From: Bacteroidia bacterium | Lineage (GTDB): Bacteria; Bacteroidota; Bacteroidia; Bacteroidales; UBA12481 | Length of the DNA stretch: 8,605 nucleotides | Assembly (NCBI GenBank): GCA_026391235.1 | Contig: JAPLDV010000063.1 | Location: 1 to 8,605, forward strand | Direction: 5' to 3' | Part shown: positions 1 through 6,729 of the stretch, piece by piece | Position numbering within the stretch: position 1 is the first letter of the stretch | How the letters are laid out: every line of letters starts with the position of its first letter | Translations under genes and position numbers: made by a program | The notes under the pieces: model-generated | The model's input: only the letters and a program-made list of their open reading frames with translations | Told to the model about the DNA's origin: nothing | Database searches by the model: none

Positions 1-96
1 TCCAGGCCGCAGACTGTCTTCATAATAAGGTTGTTAATTACACATATTGAGCTACGAGCTCGTTTACTTACTCGAAGGTACGTCTGCGGCCCTGGA
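1..96. repeat. Long imperfect inverted repeat (hairpin) at the window edge
   Basis: The first 14 bases (TCCAGGCCGCAGAC) are the reverse complement of positions 82-96 (GTCTGCGGCCCTGGA) except for one extra base in the right arm. Pairing can continue inward with short blocks, CTTC at 17-20 with GAAG at 74-77 and TAAG at 26-29 with CTTA at 67-70. A 10-bp perfect palindrome (ACGAGCTCGT, 54-63) lies in the loop. The long stem with a bulge suggests a folded single strand or RNA, or the end of a small mobile element. It has no T-run that would make it a clear terminator. The window starts exactly at the left arm, so the element may extend further left. Its identity is unknown to me. Confidence 0.55.
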
Positions 97-160
97 TTTT
101 TATGAAGTGTGTGTAAGAAGGCACTTATTATGTAAGTTTAACAGCACTTAAAACAATTCA

Positions 161-604
161 ATGATCCCTTCAAGGATAATCCCATTTTGGCGATACCTGG
201 AAAAACCGTTGCCTGTTCTGATATTCCTGGCCATTTTGCCTGCCGGAATTTTTGCCCAGCAACCCCTCTTATTAACCGGCAAAGTGATCGGTAAAGAGAC
301 CGGTGAACCATTGTCTTTTGCTGGTGTGGCATTGAGCAATCAGCACATTGCCGCCATAACAGATAGCAGCGGACACTTCAGACTGACCATTAATAATCCG
401 TTGCCGGGTGATACGATTCTGTTCTCATTTATTGGATATGAAAAATACGGATGCGGGGTTTCCACTATCCAGAAGAAGGAAAATATTCTGATAAAACTGG
501 CTTCAAAATCTTACGCCTTGAACGAAGTGGTAATATCCGGAGAAAAGCCGGATCTGGTGAAGATCATGAAGAAAACGGTTGCTGCCGGATTACCAGGTGA
601 ATAA
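161..604 (+). CDS. Exported protein with carboxypeptidase-like regulatory domain, probably truncated
   Basis: This 147-residue product starts with a signal peptide: a hydrophobic stretch at about residues 17-31, with likely cleavage after IFA (30-32). Next comes a single beta-sandwich regulatory domain of the type found at the N-terminus of many Bacteroidetes outer-membrane and secreted proteins. It shows the usual marks: GKVIGKETGEPL at 40-51, a TDSSGHF turn at 67-73, FSFIGYE at 88-94 and LNEVVIS at 120-126. In family members the LxEVVV segment is followed by a long C-terminal part, often several hundred residues. Here the protein stops 21 residues later, after MKKTVAAGLPGE. I infer that the gene lost its 3' portion or carries a disruptive mutation. 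A TAAGTTTA box at 133-140 resembles a Bacteroidetes -7 element, but no TTG lies at the right distance upstream. The truncated product may still be exported but would lack its effector part. Confidence 0.7.
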   Translation: MIPSRIIPFWRYLEKPLPVLIFLAILPAGIFAQQPLLLTGKVIGKETGEPLSFAGVALSNQHIAAITDSSGHFRLTINNPLPGDTILFSFIGYEKYGCGVSTIQKKENILIKLASKSYALNEVVISGEKPDLVKIMKKTVAAGLPGE

Positions 605-686
605 AGATATTATCAAGCCGCAGGACGTTGATATGATGATGGCACAGGCCCCCAAAATCGTTAGTAAACTCAAGAGATTCTTTTAA
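597..686 (+). pseudogene. Out-of-frame coding-like tail after the truncated regulatory-domain gene
   Basis: In a different frame from the preceding gene, an open stretch starts at a GTG overlapping that gene's end and gives a 29-residue peptide. It contains KDIIKPQDVDMMMAQAPK and finishes in a basic, aromatic SKLKRFF, then TAA at 684-686. Its composition looks like the natural C-terminus of a real protein rather than random translation. I do not recognise the family. The simplest reading is that it is the remaining 3' end of a larger gene whose middle was lost by deletion or frameshift; the lost gene could be the preceding one or a second gene. The alternative is a tiny translationally coupled ORF, which I think less likely. 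Confidence 0.35.
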
Positions 687-703
687 TAAATTTCGGTCTT
701 AAC

Positions 704-773
704 GGGAGGACCCATGGGTCCTCCCCTACGGATGCACATTGAATTTTGTAGGGGCGGACCCGCGGGTCCGCCC
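704..773. repeat. Pair of REP-like perfect palindromes, GTAGGGG ends facing inward
   Basis: Two 22-bp perfect palindromes lie at 704-725 (core GGACCCATGGGTCC) and 752-773 (core GGACCCGCGGGTCC). Each has a CCCCTAC/GTAGGGG flank pointing toward the other copy, at 723-729 and 748-754. Aligned as 26-mers in the same orientation, they differ at four positions. All four fall in paired positions, so both copies stay perfectly self-complementary. This is the look of REP sequences, short palindromes of the GTAGGGGCG type that recur in many bacterial genomes and are thought to be moved by RAYT (TnpA-REP) transposases. No such transposase is present here. As RNA the palindromes could also act as strong stem-loops after the upstream gene. 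Confidence 0.75.
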
Positions 774-810
774 GGGGAATTGCCAAAAATTATCAACAAT
801 ATTTTAAAAA

Positions 811-854
811 ATCCGCAAAAATCCGCGTTTCCCAAGGGATCCGCGTCATCCGCG
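811..854. repeat. Cluster of ATCCGC(G) direct repeats overlapping the fucosidase 3' end
   Basis: Four units occur at 811-816 (ATCCGC), 821-827, 839-845 and 848-854 (each ATCCGCG), with irregular spacing filled by A- or T-rich bases. On the minus strand this reads as CGCGGAT units running from the end of the fucosidase gene. The last unit overlaps the fucosidase stop codon (846-848) and its final codons, so the last residues (Ala-Arg-Gly) are written by the repeat. From memory, similar CGCGGAT repeats occur downstream of genes in many environmental genomes. Their function is not known to me. Confidence 0.6.
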
Positions 855-2288
855 TGCCATTGCTATTTTAATTACCACAGCCTCCTTCTGAGCCAACTCC
901 GCCCGCATCACCTGCGGAATTGTCACCACAAGCCCTTCCTTAGTCATCTTGCCTTTCAATCTCTTTTGATCCGACAACAGGACAACCGACAACTTGCCTT
1001 TCAGACTGGTTTTGATGGTGAGCGTTTCCGGTAAAGCAGTTTCATTTTTATCTGGCATATAGATTGCGTAAATGGTATCCGGTCCCTTGGCGGTATAGGC
1101 AATCTTACCAACCTGGAAAGGTTCAACCGGCACGGTTCCGTAGATAGCCTCCCCGTTGGCAGTCAGCCATTTACCCATTCCCTCCAGCCGGTCATAAACA
1201 GCAGGTTCATATTCCCCGGTGCCTTTTGGACCGACACCCAATAAAAGGTTACCGCCCTTGGCCACGATCTTCACCAGCAACTGGACGAGTTCCTTAACTG
1301 GTTTATACTGATCGCCCGGCACCCATCCCCAGGCACCTCCCATCGTAATGCAGCTTTCCCAGGGAACTGTTGAAGCCCTGTCCATCGTTTTCTGCTCCGG
1401 GGTCAGGTAATTCTCATACTCTCCCTGAACCCAGCGGTCGACCACCAGCATTCCCGGATTGGCCTTCCGGGCTTTTTCGGCGATCAGTTTCATGTTAATA
1501 TCCATATCAAACGGGTACTTGCAGAACTCCGCCACCTTTTTAGTGATGGCGGATTTGGGCATCACCCAGCAGCCGTCGAGCCAGAGGATATCTACTTTCC
1601 CGTATTCCGTAGTGATCTCATTGATCTGATTCTGGGTGTACTCCACAAATTTCTTCCAACGGTCGGGATGTTTGGTGATGTCATAGGTCGGGTTCCGGTC
1701 CTTCGGCGGATAATAGGGCCACCAGAAATAGGGGGTTGTCCAGTCGGGCTTCGAGAAATAGGCACCCACCGACATTCCCTCGTTCCGGCAAGCCTGCATG
1801 ATTTCCTTGTAAACGTTCGCTTTCGGATTCACTGAAAATGGGGTTCCCTTGTCGGTCACCTTGAAATCCGTGTACCTGGTATCGTAAAGACAAAAGCCAT
1901 CATGATGTTTAGTGCTGTAAATCATATACTTTGCCCCGGATCCTTTAAAGGCTTTTGCCCATTTCTGCGGATTGAACTGTACCGGATTGAATTTCGACTT
2001 GTTGTTCCGGTAATCGGTCGCATATTTGTAATAATCATCGTATCCGGGACGGCCGACCCAGTCCTCCGGGCACAGTCCCCACGACTCGATGACCCCGTCC
2101 ACGGAATACAATCCCATGTGGATCAGAAGTCCGAACTTGTATCCCTGCCAGGTTTTCAGGTTTTCCAGGACTTTTGGATCTTTCGGCCACACGTAGGTAT
2201 CCTCGTCTGTTTGGGCCTTTGCGGTTTGAATCATCATTCCTCCGATGAGGGCGGAGAATAGGATAAAGGATTTGGTGAAGTGGTTCAT
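846..2288 (-). CDS. Secreted alpha-L-fucosidase, GH29
   Basis: The product is 480 residues, about the usual length for a bacterial GH29 enzyme. GH29 enzymes remove terminal alpha-L-fucose from glycans by a retaining mechanism. A signal peptide covers residues 1-25, with likely cleavage at AKA|Q, placing the enzyme in the periplasm or outside. The catalytic barrel shows FGLLIHMGLYS at 52-62, the active-site KHHDGF at 127-132 and DILWLDG at 233-239. D238 is the expected nucleophile by family analogy. The acid/base residue varies in this family and I do not assign it. A beta-sandwich domain probably fills about residues 360-480. The start at 2288 is chosen because it begins the signal peptide. 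A TATTTTCG box lies upstream on this strand but lacks a well-placed TTG. The gene is divergent from the glycosidase-phosphoesterase gene, and REP pairs lie on both sides of it. The exact fucoside substrate cannot be read from the sequence. Confidence 0.92.
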   Translation of the reverse strand: MNHFTKSFILFSALIGGMMIQTAKAQTDEDTYVWPKDPKVLENLKTWQGYKFGLLIHMGLYSVDGVIESWGLCPEDWVGRPGYDDYYKYATDYRNNKSKFNPVQFNPQKWAKAFKGSGAKYMIYSTKHHDGFCLYDTRYTDFKVTDKGTPFSVNPKANVYKEIMQACRNEGMSVGAYFSKPDWTTPYFWWPYYPPKDRNPTYDITKHPDRWKKFVEYTQNQINEITTEYGKVDILWLDGCWVMPKSAITKKVAEFCKYPFDMDINMKLIAEKARKANPGMLVVDRWVQGEYENYLTPEQKTMDRASTVPWESCITMGGAWGWVPGDQYKPVKELVQLLVKIVAKGGNLLLGVGPKGTGEYEPAVYDRLEGMGKWLTANGEAIYGTVPVEPFQVGKIAYTAKGPDTIYAIYMPDKNETALPETLTIKTSLKGKLSVVLLSDQKRLKGKMTKEGLVVTIPQVMRAELAQKEAVVIKIAMARG

Positions 2289-2337
2289 GATTAGGTAATT
2301 TATTGTTACGAAAATAGCACTTTTTGTTGTCAGTGTC

Positions 2338-2406
2338 GGTTGTTGGTTATCGGTTATCGGTTAGTAGCCCCGTCACACCCGCACTCACACCCACACCCAT
2401 ACCCAC
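2338..2406. repeat. Low-complexity tract: GGTTATC tandem repeat and ACACCC-rich run
   Basis: Within the 375-bp gap between the two divergent glycosidase genes, 2345-2363 is a short tandem repeat (GGTTATC twice plus GGTTA). It is followed at about 2374-2406 by a pyrimidine/A-rich run built from CACACCC, CACTCACACCC and CATACCC units. No coding pattern is supported. The tract may be a slippage-prone simple repeat or sequence carried along with the adjacent REP element. Confidence 0.5.
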
Positions 2407-2423
2407 CTCTGGAATTATCGGTT

Positions 2424-2582
2424 TGTAGGGGCGACCCTTGCGGTCGCCCGTTATATTTGTGGGTATCACGCGGGTTATCTGAAATATTCGCAAGATATGG
2501 TAAAGGTGACCAACCAGACAACACAGTAAGGTCAATGTGTACCATATACAATCCATGGGTGACCGCAAGGGTCGCCCCTACA
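2424..2582. repeat. REPIN-like element: two inverted REP copies around a 107-bp spacer
   Basis: The left copy (2424-2449) begins TGTAGGGGCGACC and folds on itself, GGGCGACC at 2429-2436 pairing with GGTCGCCC at 2442-2449. The right copy (2557-2582) is its reverse complement with a single mismatch over 26 bases. The GTAGGGG ends point outward, the reverse of the pair at 704-773. Two inverted REPs separated by a short spacer are the architecture called a REPIN, a non-autonomous element mobilised by RAYT transposases. The spacer (2450-2556) shows no gene. Open frames across this element translate to GDPCGRPLY-type peptides, which I regard as spurious. Confidence 0.8.
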
Positions 2583-2618
2583 GAAAACGTCCCGTCTTAA
2601 AATTGGGTGTATGCGTAA

Positions 2619-2649
2619 TTGGAGAAAAAATGCCAACTTTATAGAGTTG
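2619..2649 (+). promoter_or_regulatory. Candidate Bacteroidetes-type promoter for the glycosidase-phosphoesterase gene
   Basis: TTG at 2619-2621 and TAGAGTTG at 2642-2649 match the Bacteroidetes -33 (TTTG) and -7 (TAnnTTTG) elements, with one mismatch in each and a 20-nt spacer within the usual range. It sits just upstream of the ATG at 2664, so the leader would be very short. The TTG also lies where a longer reading of the frame would begin, which supports the ATG at 2664 as the true start. This is a pattern match only. Confidence 0.3.
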
Positions 2650-2663
2650 CAAACTTATCCGCC

Positions 2664-5528
2664 ATGAAACCAAACATCCTGATTCTAATTTCCTTCCTCT
2701 CCTGCTGCCTCTTCACCAGCCAGGCCCAAAACACCTCCACCTTCGACTATTTCATCAACAACTGGAACGTGGCCGGATTAAAGGATTACCCCCGCGGGGC
2801 CCGCATCAGCCCTGAGAACACGATCCTGCTCGATGAATCAGCCGGAGCCGTTGAGATCCGGTTCGGCGAGAACCTAAACCTGCTCTCCCGGAAACAGGGA
2901 AAACTGGCATACGACGGATGGATGCCTATTATCCTGGTAAACGCCGATGAAAGCGGCATCCGCTATGAGTTTACCATCTGGGCCACCCCGATGCCTGATG
3001 TCAGGGATTGGCAAAAGGCATTCGACTGGCCAACTGAGGGAGAGAACTTTACCGTCTGGATCCGGTACAAAGTGATCAATACTTCAGCCATTCAGGCGAA
3101 GGCAAAGCTGTATATCAGGATAAACCCGAAGGGATCTGCCGGCATCCATTTTGTTGATATGTTGCTGAAGCCGGGTGAATCCCTCGAACAGGCTGCCCGG
3201 TATCCTTTTTATCCCGTGAAGGATCAATCACCGCTACTTGGGGCTGATTATAGAGTCTGGTTACAGCGTACCATCGACTATTGGAACGGAATGAAAAAGG
3301 CCATCGCTTCCATCGAGGTTCCTGAGAAAAAGGTCACCGACGCGCTCAAGGCCGCACATGTCTGCCAGATGATTGCCAACGATCTGGGCGAAGTACGCGG
3401 CGGAGAAGGATTTTACGATGAGTTCTATATCCGCGACGGGGCCTATCAGGTGATGGAACTCGAAGAAGCCGGAATGTGGGATGCCGCCAGAAAATCAATC
3501 GAACTTTATCTTCCACGCCAGCGGGAGGATGGCCGCTTCGAATCGCAGGCCGGTCAGTTCGATGCCAACGGTCAGGCCTTGTGGGTATTGTGGCAGTACT
3601 ATAAAATGTCGGCCGACAAGGCTTTCCTCGAACGCGTTTATCCGGCCATGCGCAAGGCGGTCGACTGGACCATTAAAACTCTGAAGGAAACGCAGAACGA
3701 TCCTGAATTTCCAGGACTCCTGCCCAGGGCCCTGGCCGACGGGGAATATCTTTGGGAAGGTCAGAATCATATCGTCGGATATGATTTCTGGAACCTCCGC
3801 GGGCTGCTGGTCACAGCCGATGCCGCAAAGCTGCTGGGCAAATCCGATGAAGCAGCGGATCTGTTAAAACAGGCTGATCATTACCGCAATGCCATCGACA
3901 ATGCGATGAAAAAGAACGGCCTGGGCCATTTTCCGCCGAGCTGGGAACTCGTCGGCACCCACTGGGGCAATACCGAAACACTCTGGCCCATACCCATTTT
4001 CCCCAAAACCGATCCGAGGGTATCCGGACTGATTGATTTTCTGCGGAAGGATTTCGCGGGCGGGTACGTGGAAGGAACGATCCGCTGGATGGGCTTGCCG
4101 GATGTGATCCATCCGTATATGGGAGCCTATACCACGATGGCCGACCTGAGTTTGGGCAACGATGAGCGTGTTGTTCAGGATTTTTACTGGTATCTCCTCC
4201 ACTCCACCGCAGCCCACGCCTTCCCTGAAGGAATCTTTTATAAAAGCCGGACGGCCTGGGGCAACACCATACCGCATGTCACCGGCGCCTGCAATTATGC
4301 CATCATGCTGAGGCACATGTTAGTACATGAAGAAGGAAACCAATTGCATCTGCTGAAGGCGGTCCCCGACTGGTGGCTGGCCGATGGACAGCAGATCCGT
4401 ATCGAACGGCTGCCCACCTGGTTCGGCAATGTGTCGCTCATCGTCACCGGCACCGCCAAAGGGGTTGAAATCAAGTTTGACGGGCCGGTTCGCGAGAAGC
4501 CGGCGAGGATCGTACTTCACCTGCCCGATAACCGCCCGCTGATCAGTGACATTCCTGGTGTTGCCGTTGAAACCCGCAAACCCCAACAGGTCAGGTGGGA
4601 CTGTGAAAAGGTGGTGGACCTTTACAGAGCCTCTGCGGAAAAACCTGTGACTACCCTCCGGTTCGGTATCATGACCGATGTGCACAAGGATATCATGTTC
4701 GATGCGGATCAGCGGACACAGGCCTTTGTTAATGCCATGACCGCCCTGAACCCCGATTTTATCATAGAGCTGGGCGATTTTTGCCAACCGGTCGCCAAAA
4801 ACAGAGGATTTTTGGATATCTGGAACTCTTTTAGAGGAAGCAGGTATCACGTGTTAGGCAACCATGATATGGATGGAGGCTTCAGCCGCGATTCCACGGT
4901 GGCTTTCCTCCATTCTTCCGGGCGATATTTTTCGTTTGATAAAGAGGGCTTTCACTTCGTGATTCTCGATTGCAATGAGGCGAATCCTGCACCCGATCAT
5001 CAGGCCGGATATGCCCATTTTATCGGAACAGATCAGCAGGAGTGGCTCCGGAAGGATCTTGGCCTCTCGAAATTTCCCTCGGTACTATTTTCCCATCAAC
5101 CCTTGAACAGCGGGATTGACAATTTCAAAGAAATCCTCCAAATCCTTGGTGAATCGGGTAAAACAAACCCGGCAGGAAGGGTAATCGCCTGTTTCAATGG
5201 TCACGATCATGCCGACCAGGTTAAGCAGGTCAATGGGATCTGGTTTATCCAGGTGAACTCCATGTCATACGACTGGCTCGGCGAGCAGTGGGCTCATCAA
5301 AGCTATCCGGATTCGATCCATGCCACATACCCGGCAATCAAATTCACCGCACCTTACAAGGATCCGTTATGGGCGCTGATCACTTTATCTTCCGATGGAA
5401 AGATCAGCATCAGGGGACAGAAAACGGTTTATGTGGGGCCTTCACCGGCAGAATTGAAGGTTCCGGGCAAGGGTGGCGGAGTGCCGTTCTCGACAATGAT
5501 CAGGGATACTATTTTAAACTTCCGGTAG
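2664..5528 (+). CDS. Exported fusion: six-hairpin glycosidase-like domain plus calcineurin-like metallophosphoesterase
   Basis: The start is placed at 2664 because it begins a clean signal peptide (residues 1-21, cleavage at SQA|Q); the frame is open from 2619, but that adds a hydrophilic 15-residue leader. The protein is 954 residues. Residues about 25-210 are probably a beta-sandwich. Residues about 228-575 form an (alpha/alpha)6-barrel-like region with YDEFYIRDGAY (E253, D258), DGRFESQAGQFDANGQ around 289-303 and FPEG (E522). This weakly resembles GH15/GH63-type enzymes; the substrate is unknown and the catalytic acids are guesses. After a beta-rich stretch, a full metallophosphoesterase runs from about 665 to the end. 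It carries DVH (D672, H674), GD (D705), GNHD (N733, H734), SHQP (H811) and GHDH (H847, H849), so its two-metal site looks intact. The junction is continuous, with no internal signal peptide. The fusion may cleave a sugar and a phosphate ester from the same compound. It probably leads an operon with the UroD-like gene 39 nt downstream. Confidence 0.85.
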   Translation: MKPNILILISFLSCCLFTSQAQNTSTFDYFINNWNVAGLKDYPRGARISPENTILLDESAGAVEIRFGENLNLLSRKQGKLAYDGWMPIILVNADESGIRYEFTIWATPMPDVRDWQKAFDWPTEGENFTVWIRYKVINTSAIQAKAKLYIRINPKGSAGIHFVDMLLKPGESLEQAARYPFYPVKDQSPLLGADYRVWLQRTIDYWNGMKKAIASIEVPEKKVTDALKAAHVCQMIANDLGEVRGGEGFYDEFYIRDGAYQVMELEEAGMWDAARKSIELYLPRQREDGRFESQAGQFDANGQALWVLWQYYKMSADKAFLERVYPAMRKAVDWTIKTLKETQNDPEFPGLLPRALADGEYLWEGQNHIVGYDFWNLRGLLVTADAAKLLGKSDEAADLLKQADHYRNAIDNAMKKNGLGHFPPSWELVGTHWGNTETLWPIPIFPKTDPRVSGLIDFLRKDFAGGYVEGTIRWMGLPDVIHPYMGAYTTMADLSLGNDERVVQDFYWYLLHSTAAHAFPEGIFYKSRTAWGNTIPHVTGACNYAIMLRHMLVHEEGNQLHLLKAVPDWWLADGQQIRIERLPTWFGNVSLIVTGTAKGVEIKFDGPVREKPARIVLHLPDNRPLISDIPGVAVETRKPQQVRWDCEKVVDLYRASAEKPVTTLRFGIMTDVHKDIMFDADQRTQAFVNAMTALNPDFIIELGDFCQPVAKNRGFLDIWNSFRGSRYHVLGNHDMDGGFSRDSTVAFLHSSGRYFSFDKEGFHFVILDCNEANPAPDHQAGYAHFIGTDQQEWLRKDLGLSKFPSVLFSHQPLNSGIDNFKEILQILGESGKTNPAGRVIACFNGHDHADQVKQVNGIWFIQVNSMSYDWLGEQWAHQSYPDSIHATYPAIKFTAPYKDPLWALITLSSDGKISIRGQKTVYVGPSPAELKVPGKGGGVPFSTMIRDTILNFR

Positions 5529-5551
5529 GACTGTCAGTCTTCTTGACAGTC
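5529..5551 (+). other. Perfect intercistronic stem-loop
   Basis: GACTGTCA (5529-5536) and TGACAGTC (5544-5551) form an 8-bp perfect stem with a 7-nt loop, starting directly after the stop codon of the fusion gene and ending 16 nt before the next ATG. It lacks a following T-run, so it does not look like an intrinsic terminator. It could stabilise the upstream mRNA end or tune expression of the downstream gene. Confidence 0.5.
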
Positions 5552-5567
5552 TGCCAAAAATCAAACC

Positions 5568-6704
5568 ATGACCCGCCGCGAACGTTTAATAAACACCATC
5601 AAGGGCCTCCCCGTCGACCGGACTGCCGTCTGCTTCTATGAGATCAACGGGTACGACGAGCATCCGGATGATCAGGATCCGTTCAATATCTTTTCGCATC
5701 CCTCCTGGCAGCCGCTCATCAATCTTGCCCGCGAAAAAACTGACCGGATCATCATGCGGGGTGTGGCTTTCAAGGAGATAGCCCCTGACCCCATCGGGCA
5801 CATTGCCGCGGATCAGACCATCATTCGCAACGGAAGCCGGTTTATCAGGCGCACGGTAAGAGCCGGGAATAAAACCTTAGCCATGGAAACCCGGCAGGAT
5901 CCGGATATTAACACCATCTGGACCACTGAACCTTTGCTGAAGGATGTTCATGATCTCAATACTTTTCTCGGCCTGCCAGTATTCGGGGCGGGCGAAAACG
6001 TTAATACTTCCGCTTTCCTGAAGGCTGAATCGGATATAGGCGATACCGGCCTGGTGATGATCGATACACCCGATCCGCTCTGTCTTGCAGCACTGCTTTT
6101 CGATATGAGCAATTATACCATGATCGCACTCACGGAGCAGGAAAAGTTCAATAAGCTTCTCGAACGATTTTCGCAGGTAATATTATCAAAAACCGAAGCG
6201 GTGGCCAGCCTCCTGCCAGGCCGGCTCTGGCGTATTTATGGTCCTGAATTTGCCTCCCCGCCCTACCTTCCGCCATCGTTGTTCCGCGAATATGTTTGCC
6301 GCCATGTTAAACCGATGATCGATCTCATTCATCAATCCGGCGGTTATGCGCGGATTCATTGTCATGGTAATATCCGTGACATACTGGATGATATCGTTTC
6401 CATGGGTGCCGACGCCATCGACCCGATCGAACCACCGCCCCAGGGCGATGTTGAACTGAGATATGTCCGCGAAAAATATGGCGAACGGCTGGTCCTTTTT
6501 GGCAATATTGAATGTGCCGATATTGAAAATCTTCCGACTCCTGAATTTGAAAAAAAGATCAGGCGTGCCCTTGATGAAGGCACCAAAGGTTCCGGCCGGG
6601 GCTTTGTGCTGATGCCCTCTGCATCGCCGTACGGCCGGATGCTGGGCGATCTTGCACTGGAAAATTACCGGGCGATGGTTAGGCTGGCGGGTGACTCTGA
6701 GTAG
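5568..6704 (+). CDS. Uroporphyrinogen decarboxylase (UroD)-family protein, not a canonical haem-pathway enzyme
   Basis: The product is 378 residues, has no signal peptide and is probably cytoplasmic. The N-terminus (MTRRERLINTIKGLPVDR) and the C-terminal half are typical of the UroD/MtaA-like superfamily, a TIM barrel that includes haem-pathway decarboxylases and corrinoid-linked methyltransferases. Visible segments include ARIHCHGN at 262-268, GADAIDPIEPPPQGD and YGERLVLFGNIEC ending at C316. Methyltransferase members bind zinc through His-x-Cys plus a later Cys. Here the first motif is H264-C-H266 and the later Cys position, in the LMPSASPYG segment, appears to lack Cys, so a standard MtaA role is doubtful. 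Similar UroD-like genes are often found among sugar-catabolism clusters. The position 39 nt after the glycosidase-phosphoesterase gene suggests co-transcription. The actual reaction is not known to me. Confidence 0.85.
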   Translation: MTRRERLINTIKGLPVDRTAVCFYEINGYDEHPDDQDPFNIFSHPSWQPLINLAREKTDRIIMRGVAFKEIAPDPIGHIAADQTIIRNGSRFIRRTVRAGNKTLAMETRQDPDINTIWTTEPLLKDVHDLNTFLGLPVFGAGENVNTSAFLKAESDIGDTGLVMIDTPDPLCLAALLFDMSNYTMIALTEQEKFNKLLERFSQVILSKTEAVASLLPGRLWRIYGPEFASPPYLPPSLFREYVCRHVKPMIDLIHQSGGYARIHCHGNIRDILDDIVSMGADAIDPIEPPPQGDVELRYVREKYGERLVLFGNIECADIENLPTPEFEKKIRRALDEGTKGSGRGFVLMPSASPYGRMLGDLALENYRAMVRLAGDSE

Positions 6705-6729
6705 CGTAAAAAGGTCCTTCTCTTATAAC

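Noticed and set aside
1..96. Integron attC site
   Set aside because: The hairpin length fits, but I cannot find the paired RYYYAAC and GTTRRRY core boxes, and no integrase or cassette array is visible.
687..845. CRISPR-like array made of the palindromes and ATCCGCG units
   Set aside because: The repeats are only 6-26 bases, irregularly spaced and partly inverted, with no uniform spacers and no cas genes.
714..1034. A plus-strand frame of 106 codons overlapping the repeats and the fucosidase 3' end
   Set aside because: It begins inside a REP palindrome and runs antisense through the clear fucosidase coding sequence; it is a shadow.
2340..2600. Open frames on both strands across the gap between the divergent genes
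   Set aside because: They are translations of the REP copies and the low-complexity tract (GDPCGRPLY and GRPQGSPLQ peptides), with no start signal or protein-like composition.
2619..2663. Longer start for the glycosidase-phosphoesterase gene at TTG 2619
   Set aside because: It would put a hydrophilic 15-residue leader before a clean signal peptide and overlaps the candidate promoter; ATG 2664 is preferred.
3864..4850. Two long minus-strand frames of 150 and 176 codons inside the fusion gene
   Set aside because: They lie antisense to strongly motif-bearing coding sequence and show no recognisable domains.
5529..5551. Rho-independent terminator between the fusion gene and the UroD-like gene
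   Set aside because: The stem is good, but it is followed by TGCCAAAAA rather than a T-run, and the downstream gene starts only 16 nt later.
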